Assembly (NCBI RefSeq): GCF_037392515.1
Contig: NC_090287.1
Location: 8,353,501 to 8,417,500 of the forward strand
Direction: 5' to 3'
Source of the DNA: Haliotis asinina
Lineage: Eukaryota > Mollusca > Gastropoda > Lepetellida > Haliotidae
Length of the DNA: 64,000 bases
Position 1 is the first letter of the stretch; each line of letters opens with the position of its first letter. A program made the translations under genes and the position numbers. Below are positions 48,166 through 61,500 of this stretch, in pieces. Under the pieces are notes generated by a model that was not told where the DNA came from, did not search any database, and saw only the letters and a list, made by a program, of their open reading frames with translations.

Positions 48166-51100
48166 TCCAAACCTATGAACAGCGGATCCTGGCATGGATA
48201 AGGGATGCAACAGTGTACAGTTTGATATGGCACCTTAGACAACAAAGCCAAGCCAAGGATCAGTCCACAAAGTGTATTTGATCAGGCTGAAGATATATCT
48301 ATATTTTTTTTATATACATATTTTGTTTTCTTTAAATTGTTCAACACAAATGCGTTGTATTGCCAGGAGTTCACAGGTCACGTAATGTGTGATAGAGAGT
48401 AAGGCTGGTTTAGATCCTCACTGGACAGGATTTTAGTTACGTCACAGTGTTAGCGTCATTTGATGTGGAAGGAAAGCTTGACCACATAAGCAATAAGCAC
48501 CTGTTTCTTAGACCCACTGTACAAAGCTATGCTAACAAAGCAAGAACCATAATCAGAGAGATTCAAATCCTGTTCATGGGTAACCGACATGGACAACAGG
48601 GCCACCTTTTTCCTTTACCATGAGATAATTAATCAATACAGTCTGATAGTGTGTCAGTACTGCTTAAGTAGGTCAGTCCTAGTAGATCAGGTAGGTCACC
48701 CTGCCACTTGTCACCTGGATAATCACTATACACACACTTGTATTGTTTATATGTTTTGGAGGAGTCTTCCATTCAAATAGCAGAACTTTACACGTCACTT
48801 CTCAACATGCTTTAAAGAACACCTGAGTATCATGTTACTGTCATTGATTTGTCATGCGATGGTGGATCAACTATAGTCATGATGTTCTTTTTACCTTCCT
48901 CCCAGAAGTAAACATTCAGTTGAATATGAACAGATCAATCAAACTAATGTGTCTCGAAAAAAAAATGTTATAATTATTTTGTTTGATAAGAAATTTGTTT
49001 GCCTGTATATATTTATTCATAACTGACAACATACAAATGTCATTTAACTGGAAGTTAGACTCAGAAAGTTTGCACTACAAGTTTGATTAATCTTGTCAAG
49101 AGTAACTGGAAGTCTGCTGATTAATTTCTGAATAACCTTGCAATTATTGAAGGTCCTAAGAAGATCCCATTTCAATCATGACACTAAGTACAAAATACTT
49201 AGAAATATACACAGGCAATTGTGCTTTTCAATTTTGAAGGTCAAAAACTGTTCAGTTTGGTTTCCTAATTTTTCAGGATCAGCATACATTAAATGGGTAA
49301 AATAGCCCAGATACCGAATCCTACTAAAAATGCCTCTGACATTATTTTCATGCACAATCAGTCCTAGTCTTTTCGATCATATTCCCTGTCACGGCAACCC
49401 AAATCATTCCAGATGTGTATATATTTAGCAATATGGTCACAAGAATCTAACTAAATTCTTTTGTGCATTTAGTCTTGGGATAACAAATCAAAACAATTTT
49501 GCTGTATTGAGTAAAATCAAATTTCTCGTGTTTTCAGATATTTTTTAACACAAAACAAATCTTTTCTGATTTGAGTTAAAGTGGACCAGTTTTCACAATT
49601 TTGATTTTTGTCTCCTTATAATAGAAGAAAACTGGATTATATATACCAACGGATGTCATATAACTGTACATTCAAAAGATTTTTCTTCCACAAGCTCATA
49701 CATCAACAGGTAAAGGATTGTGAATAAAGTTAGACTGGGATCAAACTCATTGCTAGTTGGTTAGCGGGGCTAAGGGACATAACTCTGCACAGCACGTTGT
49801 GGTGCTTCTGACACAAGGTCATCAGCATTCCAAAGATGAATAGACTCATTAAGAAAGGTCATTAAGAAGTAAGTGGTATCTGGCTGAGTCAGTCACTAAT
49901 ACCATCTGTCTATACCCAAGCAACCTGGCAGTTGGCAGGAAGGAATAAATAATTTAAAAACATACCATCTCAAATGAACCTGACACAGTGATGTGTGTTG
50001 CTGGTGGTAGTGTAAGGAGGTGTACTGAGATCATGAATTGTTTAAACTAGTCGATTTGAATAGTATTTCTGTAATATCATTAATTTTGCTTAATGACTTA
50101 TGGAAAGACTAATTTACCGGGCTGTAGATCTTGTCCACTTTTGGATTTGAACTCAGACAAGACCAACAGATAGTTATCTTTTCTGCTAGCTGCAGCACCG
50201 ACTTGGCTCCCCATGATCATGTGCCTTCAATAATTAGCTATTAGGTCATAATATATTCATTGTTAGACTCTCATCCCTGCTGACCTCCCTACCAAACATC
50301 CTGCCTCGCATCATGTTAGTGCTCTCCAACACCTGCAGGTGAAAAAAATGGTTGCCATCTTGCTCTCGTGGTGAAACACGTCTTTCTACTGTTCATACGT
50401 TATGTGAATCACAGCTGTTGATGGATAATCTACACAAATACAAAGAACAGCTAGTGTTTAAATGGAATCTAAACATTCATCTGCCTCCCACCTAACATTT
50501 GCACTAGACTTTGTTCACAAATATATCTATATCCATTGTGATTCTTGTATCCCTAAACTTTATGTAAACCATATTTATGCACATGATGTACCACATGACA
50601 TTAGTTTTGAAAATCGAAGACAATTATTTTTAATGCCTCACTGTTTATCAGAGTCAGTACATAAATCTGTGTGTTAACATTTAAAAAAATTATATGTCAC
50701 TTGATGTGGATGCTTAAAACGTATATAAAATATCACCACAACTTCAGCCCATGGAGCTGAGGGTGAACATAACTGTTGCAATAACATATAGCACCAGCAA
50801 CTTCCATTCACTGAAGTTGAATTTGTTTTTGTTAAAGTTGTTGTTAAAAAGATCAACTGACTCCCATTATCAAAATATAATTAGGTTGCAAAATATTTGA
50901 CAGAATTTATGTCAAGCAAAGGGAACATCATTGATAAAAAAATGTACTTGTCAGGCAAATCACAAATAAGATATATAATTCATTTATCACTTGATAAATA
51001 CCGTACATGTAGTTATTTACAAATATTATTGATCCCCTCATTCGTGCTGATCAACGTTTGTTGTTGATATAAAAGTATGATCAGAACCTTTAATCATGGA

Positions 51101-51974
51101 CAAGTGGGGTCCTACAGTCATTGCTGGTGATGGTGTTTGACGTTTGAGTAAGTTCCATGTGGGATTATATATATATGTATAATAACAGTCTGAATAGACC
51201 CCTTGACATGTGATAAGCTTAGCTTACACATGGACGTAATGCCACAGAGTTGGGTGAGATTGGCCTGTATTATATTCATTATTCAATAAGTAATTTCATA
51301 TTGCTCTCAATGATTTCTTTTCATACTGGAATGGTGTTCTAGATTTCAGCTCAGAGCAATTCAGTCACCCATTGTCTCGATGTATTATTGGACCGAAATT
51401 GATTATACTTCAATATAACAATGTTTTTGGGTTGTAATCTCATATATTTTCCCACATGTTCTGCAGTTATAAACTAGAGGTGGAAAGCCTTGTCATGAAC
51501 AAACATTCTTAAGATATCAAACGAAACATTCTTTCTGAGTGTTTCATATATTCCACCAACCCAGTGAAATGAGACTTTTTTTAATCGATGCCATTTTTTC
51601 ATTTCAGTGAAAACAAACTAACATGTTTACTACAAATAGCTGTTAAATGATGTTTACCAGCAAAGACACTTTACATTAATCTTATAAAGCTATAACCTCC
51701 CAAGACCAAATAAATGTTGTCAAAGAAACATTGGTCAAGAAAAATATATAATATATAATATGACCTTACAGTGCCCATCAAATACAGATGGCAAGATATT
51801 CTCTTACACGAGATTCTGAAGGATTTTCAATATTTCTCATATTATAATTCCGTCATTTCTTTAAATTTGAAGATAAATATGTTATTATATAATGAATAAT
51901 CAACAGTATAAAGAACGATGATGTGTTAGACATACAATCTTTCAGGATGATCCATACATTAATCTGCAGTTACA

Positions 51975-52080
51975 ATGAGCGTGTTTTTAGCACTTCTAGC
52001 AACATTCCAGCAATATCACACTGGAGGATGCCAGAAATGTTCTTTACACATTGTACCCATGTTAGAAAACCAGAGCCCAG
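51975..52080 (+). repeat. Second dispersed repeat family, partial copy
   Basis: Shares AGCAACATTCCAGCAATATCAC, GGATGCCAGAAATG and CACATTGTACCCATGT with 39233-39405 in the same order, with divergence. Confidence 0.5.
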
Positions 52081-53335
52081 ATTTTCTAAGCTCTTTCAGC
52101 CCAAAGATAGTCGGAAGATAATGTTTAATGTATGGCACTTACAACCATTGTTGTGCTATGAGAGCTTTGAAAGTGTTGGCCCAGGTCTTGAGTGTTAAGA
52201 GTGGATGTAGTTAAAACAAACTCAAAGGACCATAAATGTAAGTTTGTTTGAAGTGTAATGAGCTGTATGTATTTTGAGAGAAAGGCACAGCATGTTGGAG
52301 TAAGACATAATAGCTTGTCATATCTGTCAGTTTGTCAATAAATAATTGACAGAATCTCTATTTTTGAAATACATACATTATGGACAAGAAACAGCATTGC
52401 AGCTCCAAATTCAGTACTTTGTACATTGACCTTTACACATATTGATAATATGTCAACTTTAACACAAAACAAATACAACTGTACTGTCACTTCACATGGT
52501 CAAATCTCATATATGGACCTACAGTAATATGGAACATGTTATTAATTTTTGTCATACAGGACAGGTTCTTGATATAAGCTCTGTATTGGCTGTTATTCAA
52601 TAGGTTAAGCTAAAGTGATTGTGGAGGTGACTATAGGCCTGGTTAGACTGACCTGTAATCCCTGACAACTGATATAATAATTGAACAGATCACTGGGTAC
52701 AAACACTTCATATACGTGCAGGCTATTGCATTACATGTATGTAAAGCATGACTTGTGGCTAATATGTAAAGCCATAAAGTTCTTCATATCGTATTATATA
52801 TTTTTTGTATGTCTGTATTCAGAAATTTGCACAATAGCAAATACTGGCAATCTCATATATATGTTTTGAGTACAGACATTAAAAGGGGCACTAAGCTAGT
52901 GCTAATTGCGAGGTCTATAGAGGTTGATTGATGGCATTAAGAAAATTACTTTGGGTGTAAATATCATGCAATATAAATCTTGTGAACTAGAGAGCTTTAA
53001 TAGGCGAATCAAAACATACAAACTCTTTAACTAATATTACACAGTGCACAGGCAGTGGTCAGTTGTTTCATGTGTTATTGGGGATTGCACTTTCTAAGTG
53101 AAGTACAGATTCAAGTATCGTTCGTGGGTTTAGTTCCATCCAGGATTCCAATCCACACTCTCTTCTAGTCAGAAGTCTTTAAGCTAGGAACACTGTTGTC
53201 AGGTTTTCCGCAAATGATAAACAGCTACTCAAATTCTATAAAGAAGTTGAAGAACACTAAAAACAATTTGACCCTTTATGAGTTGCATGAAACTGTTTGT
53301 GTTTTATTTTGCATTAAATTATTTACCGTATATAC

Positions 53336-53759
53336 CCGCATATAATGCGAGTTTTTCATACCTGGGATGAGGGGGTCAGGAAGGGGGGTCGCATTATACA
53401 TGGGGTATAAGATCTTACGTTTTTACCAGCTGTTTCACATTCAGTTTCCACTGATGATGTCAACCGGCATTTGATAGCCATCCAGGCACTTCACAAGAGA
53501 ACTTCGCATTTAGTCCGAAGTAACTGTTAATATCCGAAATAAAGACCATTTTTATCTTGTTGCCTTTTTCTTTTACATATATTGTCTGCAAATACCGATA
53601 CTCTGACCACCGATCCAGATATACAAATTACATGCGCCGGTGATGTGCTTCATCCATAGTCGCATTATGCACAGGGTATATGATTTATCCTCGATTTTGA
53701 AGGGGTGTAGAGGGGGGTCGCATTATACGCCGGGTCGCATTATACGCGGGTATACACGG
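53336..53759. mobile_element. MITE, 424 bp, TA target site
   Basis: Inverted ends CCGTATATACCCGCATATAA on the left and CCGTGTATACCCGCGTATAA on the right in complement, with TA on both sides (53334-53335, 53760-53761). Internal GGGGGGTCGCATTATA occurs beside both ends (53384 and 53714). No coding frame. Non-autonomous DNA transposon. Confidence 0.8.
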
Positions 53760-54534
53760 TAGTTTGGTAATTGAGTGGCAATGTACTGTTTAAGATGAGA
53801 TGTATCTCAACAGTAACATGAATTCATTTATTTTTGAGAAGGCATTTTCCTTCCTTAGATGATTGTCCATAGGATACATACAGAGAATATGATAAGTTAA
53901 CGTTAAATAGTTTTTGGTTAATTTAGGTTACTAATTTTGCATGATTATTGTAATACTTATTTTTAGCTTTTAAATTAAACTATAAAAAACGAAGGGGCCT
54001 GGCAATTACTATTTGACACTGGCCATTGACCCAGTCAGTCCAGTTCACTGAAGGATTGGGCTATAATTTGGTTGAAGCTGCCCAGCATGTAATGAAATAT
54101 TGTTCTTACTTGAGGAGATACAGACATACACTAAAACATGTCTCCAAACACACACATTAACATGAATTGAAAGACATGCAGATATGCAGGAACACCTGCA
54201 CTGACACACAAACATGGAACAAAGCCAACCTCTACCAGCACAAACATCCTTTTTTAACAGATATGTGTACCATTGCTGCTTCATGTTGCCACCACAAATA
54301 CTCTTTTATTAATTCCAGGAATCATGAATGGATCTCCATCAATAATATGTTTCCCTCTCATTCAGGCGAACCAGGTGTTTTCATCAGGAAATAATCAACA
54401 TGTTTTGAAGTCTGGGAGACAAAGTATGTTATTTATGTCAGAAAACAGATCAAGCAGAGACAAAGAAGCCCAAAACATTCAGGTGTGTAGAGATTTGATC
54501 CCCAGACACAGAGGATTATGCTTAGAGTCATGTC

Positions 54535-55700
54535 AGATATTGGTGCCATGTGGGGATATTGCAGGCATTAGGGGATATTGGTGCCGCACTGGGATATTGG
54601 ATCAATGAGGGGATATTAGTTCTAGGAGTAGTTACTGATGTCATGTTGGGATATTGGTACCATGTTGGGATGTTGGTGCCATGTGGGGATGTTGGTTCCA
54701 TCTAAGGATATTGAACCATATGGGGATGTTGGTTCCATCTAAGGATATTGAACCATATGGGGATGTTGGTTCCATCTTTGGGATATTGATGCCATGTGGG
54801 GATATTTGTGCCTTGGGATATTGGAGCCATGTGGGGATATCAATTCCATGCGGGGTTACTGGTGTCATGTGGGGATACTGGTTCTATCTGGGGGTATTTG
54901 AGTCATGTATGGATGCTGTTTCAATCATGGCATATTGGTGCCACGTGGGTATATTGGTTCCATCTGGGGATATTGGAGCCATGTAGGGATGCTGGTTCCA
55001 TCTGGGGATATTGGTGCCATGTGGGGATGCTGGTTCCACCTGGGGATATTGGAGCCATGTGGGGATGCTGGTTCCACCTGGGGATATTGGAGCTATGTGG
55101 GGATGCTGGTTCCACCTGGGGATACTGGAGCCATGTGGGGATGCTGGTTTCACCTGGGGATATTGGAGCCATGTTGGGATGCTGGTTCCATCTGAGGATA
55201 TTGGAGCCACTTGGGGATGCTGGTTCCACCTGGCGATACTGGAGCCATGTGGGGATGTTGGTTCCATCTGATGATATTGAAACCATATGGGGATGCTGCT
55301 TCCACCTGGGGATACTGGTTCCTCCTGGGGATACTGGTGCCATGTGGGGATGCTGGTTCCTTCTGGGAAATACTGGTTCCAAGTGGGGATGCTGGTTACA
55401 TCTGAGGATACTGGTGCCATGTGGGGATGCTGGTTCCACCTGGGGATACTGGTGCCATGTGGGGATGCTGGTTCCACCTGGGGATACTGGTGCCATGTGG
55501 GGATGCTGGTTCCTTCTGGGAAATACTGGTTCCAAGTGGGGATGCTGGTTACATCTGAGGATACTGGTGCCATGTGGGGATGCTGGTTCCACCTGGGGAT
55601 ACTGGTGCCATGTGGGGATGCTGGTTCCATATGAGGATCTTGGAACCATGTTGGGATGCTGGTTCCACTTGGGGATACTGGTGCCATGTGGGGATGCTGG
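54535..55700 (+). repeat. 38-bp minisatellite built from two related 19-mers
   Basis: About 30 units of GGGGATGCTGGTTCCACCT plus GGGGATATTGGAGCCATGT (19 + 19 bp) with many point variants; exact 38-bp steps are seen at 55023 and 55061. Units rarely contain a stop in any frame and 38 is not a multiple of three. Overlapping open frames of up to 305 codons therefore arise on both strands and are not genes. Confidence 0.93.
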
Positions 55701-56910
55701 ATACTCTTGTTGATATGTTTGATATCAGCAGAGACCTGGGTGATATTCTCTCTATATATATGACACCTTCACCTTCAGGATGTCAGGTGAACAAACCTTG
55801 AGAAGTTCCATTATCAAGCGCCATTTCCTTGCCTCTCCAGTTGGTTTTCACCAGAGCAGAGAACTGTGACAGTTCACCATGGTAACCAGCAGTAACAACA
55901 CATGTGGGATATACTCAATACAAGGTTTATTTTCAGTATATTTTAGATGACATAAAACATCATCAACTTCTTATAAAAGGACTAAAAAGCAAGTTATTGT
56001 AGGTAGAGTTGTAAAAGCTACTCTGACATGACTACAAGGACCTACTGCCACATGCCAGCATGGAACATGTCACACTCATCTACATTACTAGGGCATACTA
56101 ACTTACATCCATGTCGAGTAGTCATGGCAATCCATACATGCCATCCATGCTTGACGTACATTTTTTGCAGATAATCAACACACATTTATACAAATACTGG
56201 GTCCAATGTCCTGATTTCAGAAGGTGGTCACTGAGTATAGGATGATACTGTATTGGCAAGGCAAGAAGACAGGAACCACAAGACAATGGAATATGAGCAC
56301 ACCTTAATGGATATAGCAGCACAGGCTGCAGAGAAGATCCCACAAAGTGAGCATTGTTATGATCAAACTGACTACATTTACAACTGAGTCGAACAGTGAA
56401 TTATAGAGACAGCAAACACTTTGCTCATTTTTTTCTCGAATGTATATGCGGTAGTTTTAATCATTATGATGTCCACTTTACTGAATTCGTGTCTCTGATT
56501 GTAACTTCCATGTCAATAATTGTATAAACTGAGTACATGTTCCATAGTTTGGCTGTTCACTGCTGTATAAGTAGCTAGATGCCTCTACAGCTTACACTAA
56601 TCAAGGCGACAGTGAAACATTCATGGTATTTTATACAATGGAATAGAAATACAGTATCCTGGATAACTATGCGACTAAGTCCACTGGTCTGTTGTAGCAG
56701 CTCTAGTGATTGCTAGAACTACGCCTACTTCTATAACAACTCCTTTTAGAGGCATTTAGCTGATATGACAAACAGGAACAATTTCTTATGGTCAGACTTC
56801 GTTATTGCAAGTGTTAGCATTTACATCCAAACATCACATCCACTGCATTAAAGATGTGTATCTATAAAAAACTGTTCCTCTTTCCTGTAACTGCTTTACC
56901 TTGGAGTACT

Positions 56911-57062
56911 GAGGCCTGTTTCACAACACTCTGATAAGCCTTGGATCTTGTAATTTTTTTCGTAGCATTTGTACCCGGCATACTGTAACATAGGAGGTGG
57001 ATATGCTATGAGAAAAGTTACGAAATCTTTGGATTATGAGAGTTTGGTGAAACGGGGCCCTG
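56911..57062. repeat. Small inverted-repeat element
   Basis: GAGGCCTGTTTCACAACACT at the left is answered by AGTTTGGTGAAACGGGGCCC at the right in reverse complement with mismatches, 150 bp in total. Likely a MITE. Without coding capacity. Confidence 0.5.
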
Positions 57063-57452
57063 AGCAATGTAGTCAAGCTATGAAGTCATTGCAAAATGTA
57101 ATCAGGCCTTCATTCAGTAAAATCTTCTTAAAAATATGTATACAAGGCACTAATGTGAAATCAGAAGCTCAAGATAACAGTGTCAAAAGAGACCTGCTAT
57201 GGTTTCATTCACACATATCATTAGATATAAATCTGCTGTCAAAATATACACAGACATGGCAAAGACATCCTGCTATCAGCAAGAAATAGAGTTCTTGCAT
57301 ACTGAGTGAAACAGACCCAATAATAACAATTACTGATATCAATGATTGATAAACTAGTCAATGGCGAAGGAACAGTCAACATGTCTGAACATGTGACTAC
57401 ACTTGTTATCAAAGTTATCCATGAGAGTGCAGTCTATGCAATCTTAGGCTCT

Positions 57453-57700
57453 GTATTACTGTTATCTCCATGAGAGTGCACTCTTAGTAGACTTAACCTC
57501 AGTATTACTGTTATCTCCATGAGAGTGCACTTTTAGTAGACTTAACCTCAGTATTACTGTTATCTCCATGAGAGTGCACTCTTAGTAGACTTAAGCTCTG
57601 TATTACTGTTATCTCCATGAGAGTGCACTCTTAGTAGACTTAAGCTCTGTATTACTGTTATCTCCACGAGAGTGCACTCTTAGTAGACTTAAGCTCAGTA
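57453..57700 (+). repeat. 49-bp tandem repeat, five copies
   Basis: Units start at 57453, 57502, 57551, 57600 and 57649. Each contains GTATTACTGTTATCTCCATG, AGAGTGCACTCTTAGTAGAC and TTAAGCTC or TTAACCTC. Very few differences between units; each includes the palindromic word AGAGTGCACTCT. Confidence 0.9.
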
Positions 57701-58518
57701 TTATTCATAATACTCCTATATTGAGTCTAACAAACCCTAGTAGGTCGTGTCTGTAACATCTAACACTACTTATGTCCATGAGACTTCATTGTGAAAACGC
57801 TGATATTCTAAAAGTGTTTGCCTCTAAGTACCCTTTAGAAAAAACACACACAACACCACTGCATGATGGGTATCAACACATCACAACAGAACATAGCATT
57901 TTGTCTCGTTATCCAACTTATCATTTTCACAATAGAGATTTCCTAGCATGTAGTGGTTCAAGTGTTCACTCAGCCCACAAGTGATCACTCTGGGTGATCT
58001 ACTGACATTGCTACAAGTAACTCCCTGCCTCCAACTAGTGATATTTTACATGTGATGTATGCTATCAGCAGTTTACGTCATACTTCCTAATGGTGTAAAA
58101 TATGCACAACATTGCCACAATCAATCAATTTCAGCATCTTCTCAGTGACCAAAGAATGAATGAAACATTATTCTGTTTATAAATGATAACAAAAAAAATG
58201 AGTCTGCATTCAGTCAAGTGAAAATAATGTGATGATTTGACTTCAGTACATGCAGAACATAGTTGAAAATGTCCATACATACAATCCCGATATATCGTTA
58301 TGACTAAAGTAGGGTGTACAAGACACAACCTTGTTTACTGCAGACAACAGCCATTGACACAGTCCATGGGACATCAAGCACCTTATCACAGTGATCTGAT
58401 ATTTCAATGCATGTTCTGCATAGAAAATCCATTTGAATATTGCCTTTAAATGTCTAATAAAAATGCATCGTATGATTATTGCATATAATGTCAATACAGA
58501 TCCTAGTGATGGCTGCTT

Positions 58519-61500
58519 TCACTTGCCCGTGACACACAAATCAGCATCTGCTCTTTGTCCCCATTCTATCCAGGAGCCCTGAAAATACACATTGTCTTAG
58601 TTAAAGGGGGACAACTCTTCAATGATAAAGTTTGATACCAAACAGTGTGAATACAGCGGGGCATTCACCAGAGGGGCAAGATAAGAAAACCATTCAAAAT
58701 ACACCTATAATACCACTCTACACTTTTCAACTGTAGATTATTATCTGTAAAGAACTGAAATCTCAAAGCAAATTTTCAGCTCATGCTTTAATTCTGATGC
58801 AGAATGAACATGCTAGTTCAAAACAATAAAGGAATTGAAGGCATAAATTCAAATAAATCTAACCTTTAACTTGTAGGTTTGCCTTTAACACAGTATTTTT
58901 CAAATGATTACATAGTATTTTGTTAGTTGGATGCTGCAACTTAAGTAAGATATTGCACATGTATCTGTATCTTGTTTCCAATTACAACAATTTTCCAAAA
59001 CAAGTTCTTTCTGTTCCCATTTGAGTAACTGATCATTACCAGTACTAGCTAAATGTGGGTATAAAATACATTCACAGGAACATAATCATTACAATTTCTT
59101 TCAAACAATTCCACACCTGTGGTCAGAGGCACATGATTTTTCATATTGCAGTTTTCAAACAATCTACAGGCCCATTGTATATGTGAACTGTCCATGGATA
59201 CGGTATAAGTACTATAACTAGTTAATGTAGTTAATTCCTAGTTGTGTGCATGGCACAATTTACTCAAGAAAACATAAGTTATAAAATTGATAAAGCCAAC
59301 GTTTTCATGCTCATAATGTTAGTTATTTTTGAAGATGTATAATTGTATATATGTATATAACTGAAAATTGTTCTTCGTTTTCTAAGAAGTCTTTTTGTAT
59401 GTTCAACTCTTTTCTGTAGTCTTTCACCAAAAAATTGGTGAGCCAACTGATTATTTAGCTTTATCACAAAGGTTTGATAAAAAATTCTACTTACAGACTC
59501 ATCTAATCCAAAGTATATTTAATTATTACCCACATAGAATGATTGTGAAGGGATCTTTTACAGATGTTTTCACTACATAAGATACCACAGAAAGTCAGCA
59601 GTATTTTGCATTTAACAGGGTTCAATCTGGAAAGTGACTGAGAACAACTTCAGCCATATTCAGCACATCAATGGCCTTTACACATTGTATCCATTAGAAG
59701 TGGGTCTTTGAAACCTTGGAAAAAAACCCATGGGCAAGAAGAATCAATCTGGGTGTGAGCAACCAACATTGGCTGAAAGATGACCATTGGATTGAGAGGT
59801 CAGAATGGTTGATTGCTTGGTCAATGCATACAATATTGATCGATAGATCGTCTGCTTATTTGCCAGCCATTATCATGAAATTCTGAAATATTGCTGAGTT
59901 TGCTGTGTTGAAAAAAACCCCCCAAACCCATGAAAGCCCTCAAGCATAACCCTTCTATCATAAGGTTTCTGACATTCCTCTGACCCTTTATGAGTTGTGA
60001 AGTTTTCTACTCACATAATACACTGGTACAACTTCCTTTCCAAGGATGTGAGCAGCTGTGGAGAGGCCACAGGCAGTCAGTCCTGCCAGGCAAGATGCTA
60101 CAAGTGGCTTGCCAAGGTCAATGCCAGCCTGGTCAAATACTGTAAGGGAGATAACTCTCAAAGTAAACATACATGCATAAAACACACAGACTGCTGGTTT
60201 GGACTATGCTCATATTGCGTCATCAACTGTTCATAAGTTTACACATTCATATTACATCCTGACAATATCTGACATACAAGAAATTTTTTCTGAAAGCATC
60301 TTCAACACAACAGCCAGAAGATGAAAGTACATCATCTTCACTATGCACACTCAATATTCCTCTATCTGTAAACGTGTGAAGTTGTGGGTTAGCACTAGAC
60401 TTCAGCAACCCATGCTTGTCATAACAGACAATCAGATCAAGTGGTCAGCCTTGCTGACCTAGTTGGCACATGTCATTGTATGCCCAGTGAGTAGACTGAT
60501 GCTCATGCTGTTGATCACTGGATAGTCTGTTCCAGAAAAGACTGCTGCCACATTGCTTGAACACGGCGTCAAGTAACCAACCAATCCATCACCAGTAATA
60601 TTACACACATCCACCTATTAGTCAAGCTGCCATAACAGGCTGTTTCTTATGAATAGTGTTACAGCCTTGCATCCATCTATTTCATACACTGCTTCTGAGT
60701 CAGATTGTCATTTTATTCCTGTACAGGGATGGATTGAGTTATATGTGGCCATATTTCCTTACTTGACTAAAAGTAGACCACATAAGTGTATATAACACAT
60801 TACATTTGCACTATGTATGTGCATTCCAAGATACTGTAGACATTGTCAACCCATAGACACAATTTATAGTGAGCTCCATGACAAACTAGAAGTAAAATTA
60901 GTAGACACAGATTTAAAATTGGAATTGACTGACAATAATTAATATTATGATGAATATTAGTACACAGTGAAATGCTGACATTTTTTATTTACCTCAATGG
61001 TGTTTATTACAAGGCATATGCCTGGCTAAAAAAATATTTTCATTTGCTGCGGGTTTTGGAATGTTTCCAAGTGTCTTCATTCTCTTGTTTCTAGTGAATA
61101 AAGTGTTCAGTAAAACAATGTGGGACAGATTAGCATTTCTTTCACAGGATCCCTTGTACATACTACATGCATTATAAATGAATAATCTGTGAGTTCATCC
61201 TTTCTGAAATGGACAAATCTTTCAGTACGTGGTAAGTCGAGTGGAGGTGAATTGCAAGTTACACTTTTGCTTTGAAACAATTTGCATGTCCACTTTTCTA
61301 TTCTAACACATTATCTACAAGTTCACTGTGAAACTTGTACATAAGTTCGTACACAGTTAATTTTGAAACAATTTAGAAGTCTGTTTCCCAAGTTTAGCAT
61401 TTTGTCTATAAGTTCACCATGAATTTTGTCCATAAGGTGGTATTTCTCCTAGAACATGAGTTATAATTTCACCAACTATCTATGTATTACGCTTACAGGT

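Larger units (their letters stand above)
47023..58518. other. Intergenic region with repeats and no supported gene
   Basis: Between the first visible exon of the unrecognised gene (47022) and the sulfurtransferase stop (58519). It holds a foldback (48043), a second-family repeat (51975), a MITE (53336), a minisatellite (54535), a small inverted-repeat element (56911) and a 49-bp repeat (57453). An upstream non-coding exon of the minus-strand gene may lie here but cannot be located. Confidence 0.5.

Noticed and set aside
54641..55801. Overlapping open frames of up to 305 codons on both strands
   Set aside because: They are frame readings of the 38-bp minisatellite; the peptides are the same repeat seen in shifted frames, with no start context, domains or splice signals.
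56098..56131. Possible first exon of the unrecognised minus-strand gene (ATG followed by a GTAAGT donor)
   Set aside because: Joining it to the exon at 47022 creates an immediate stop codon, so the phases do not fit.
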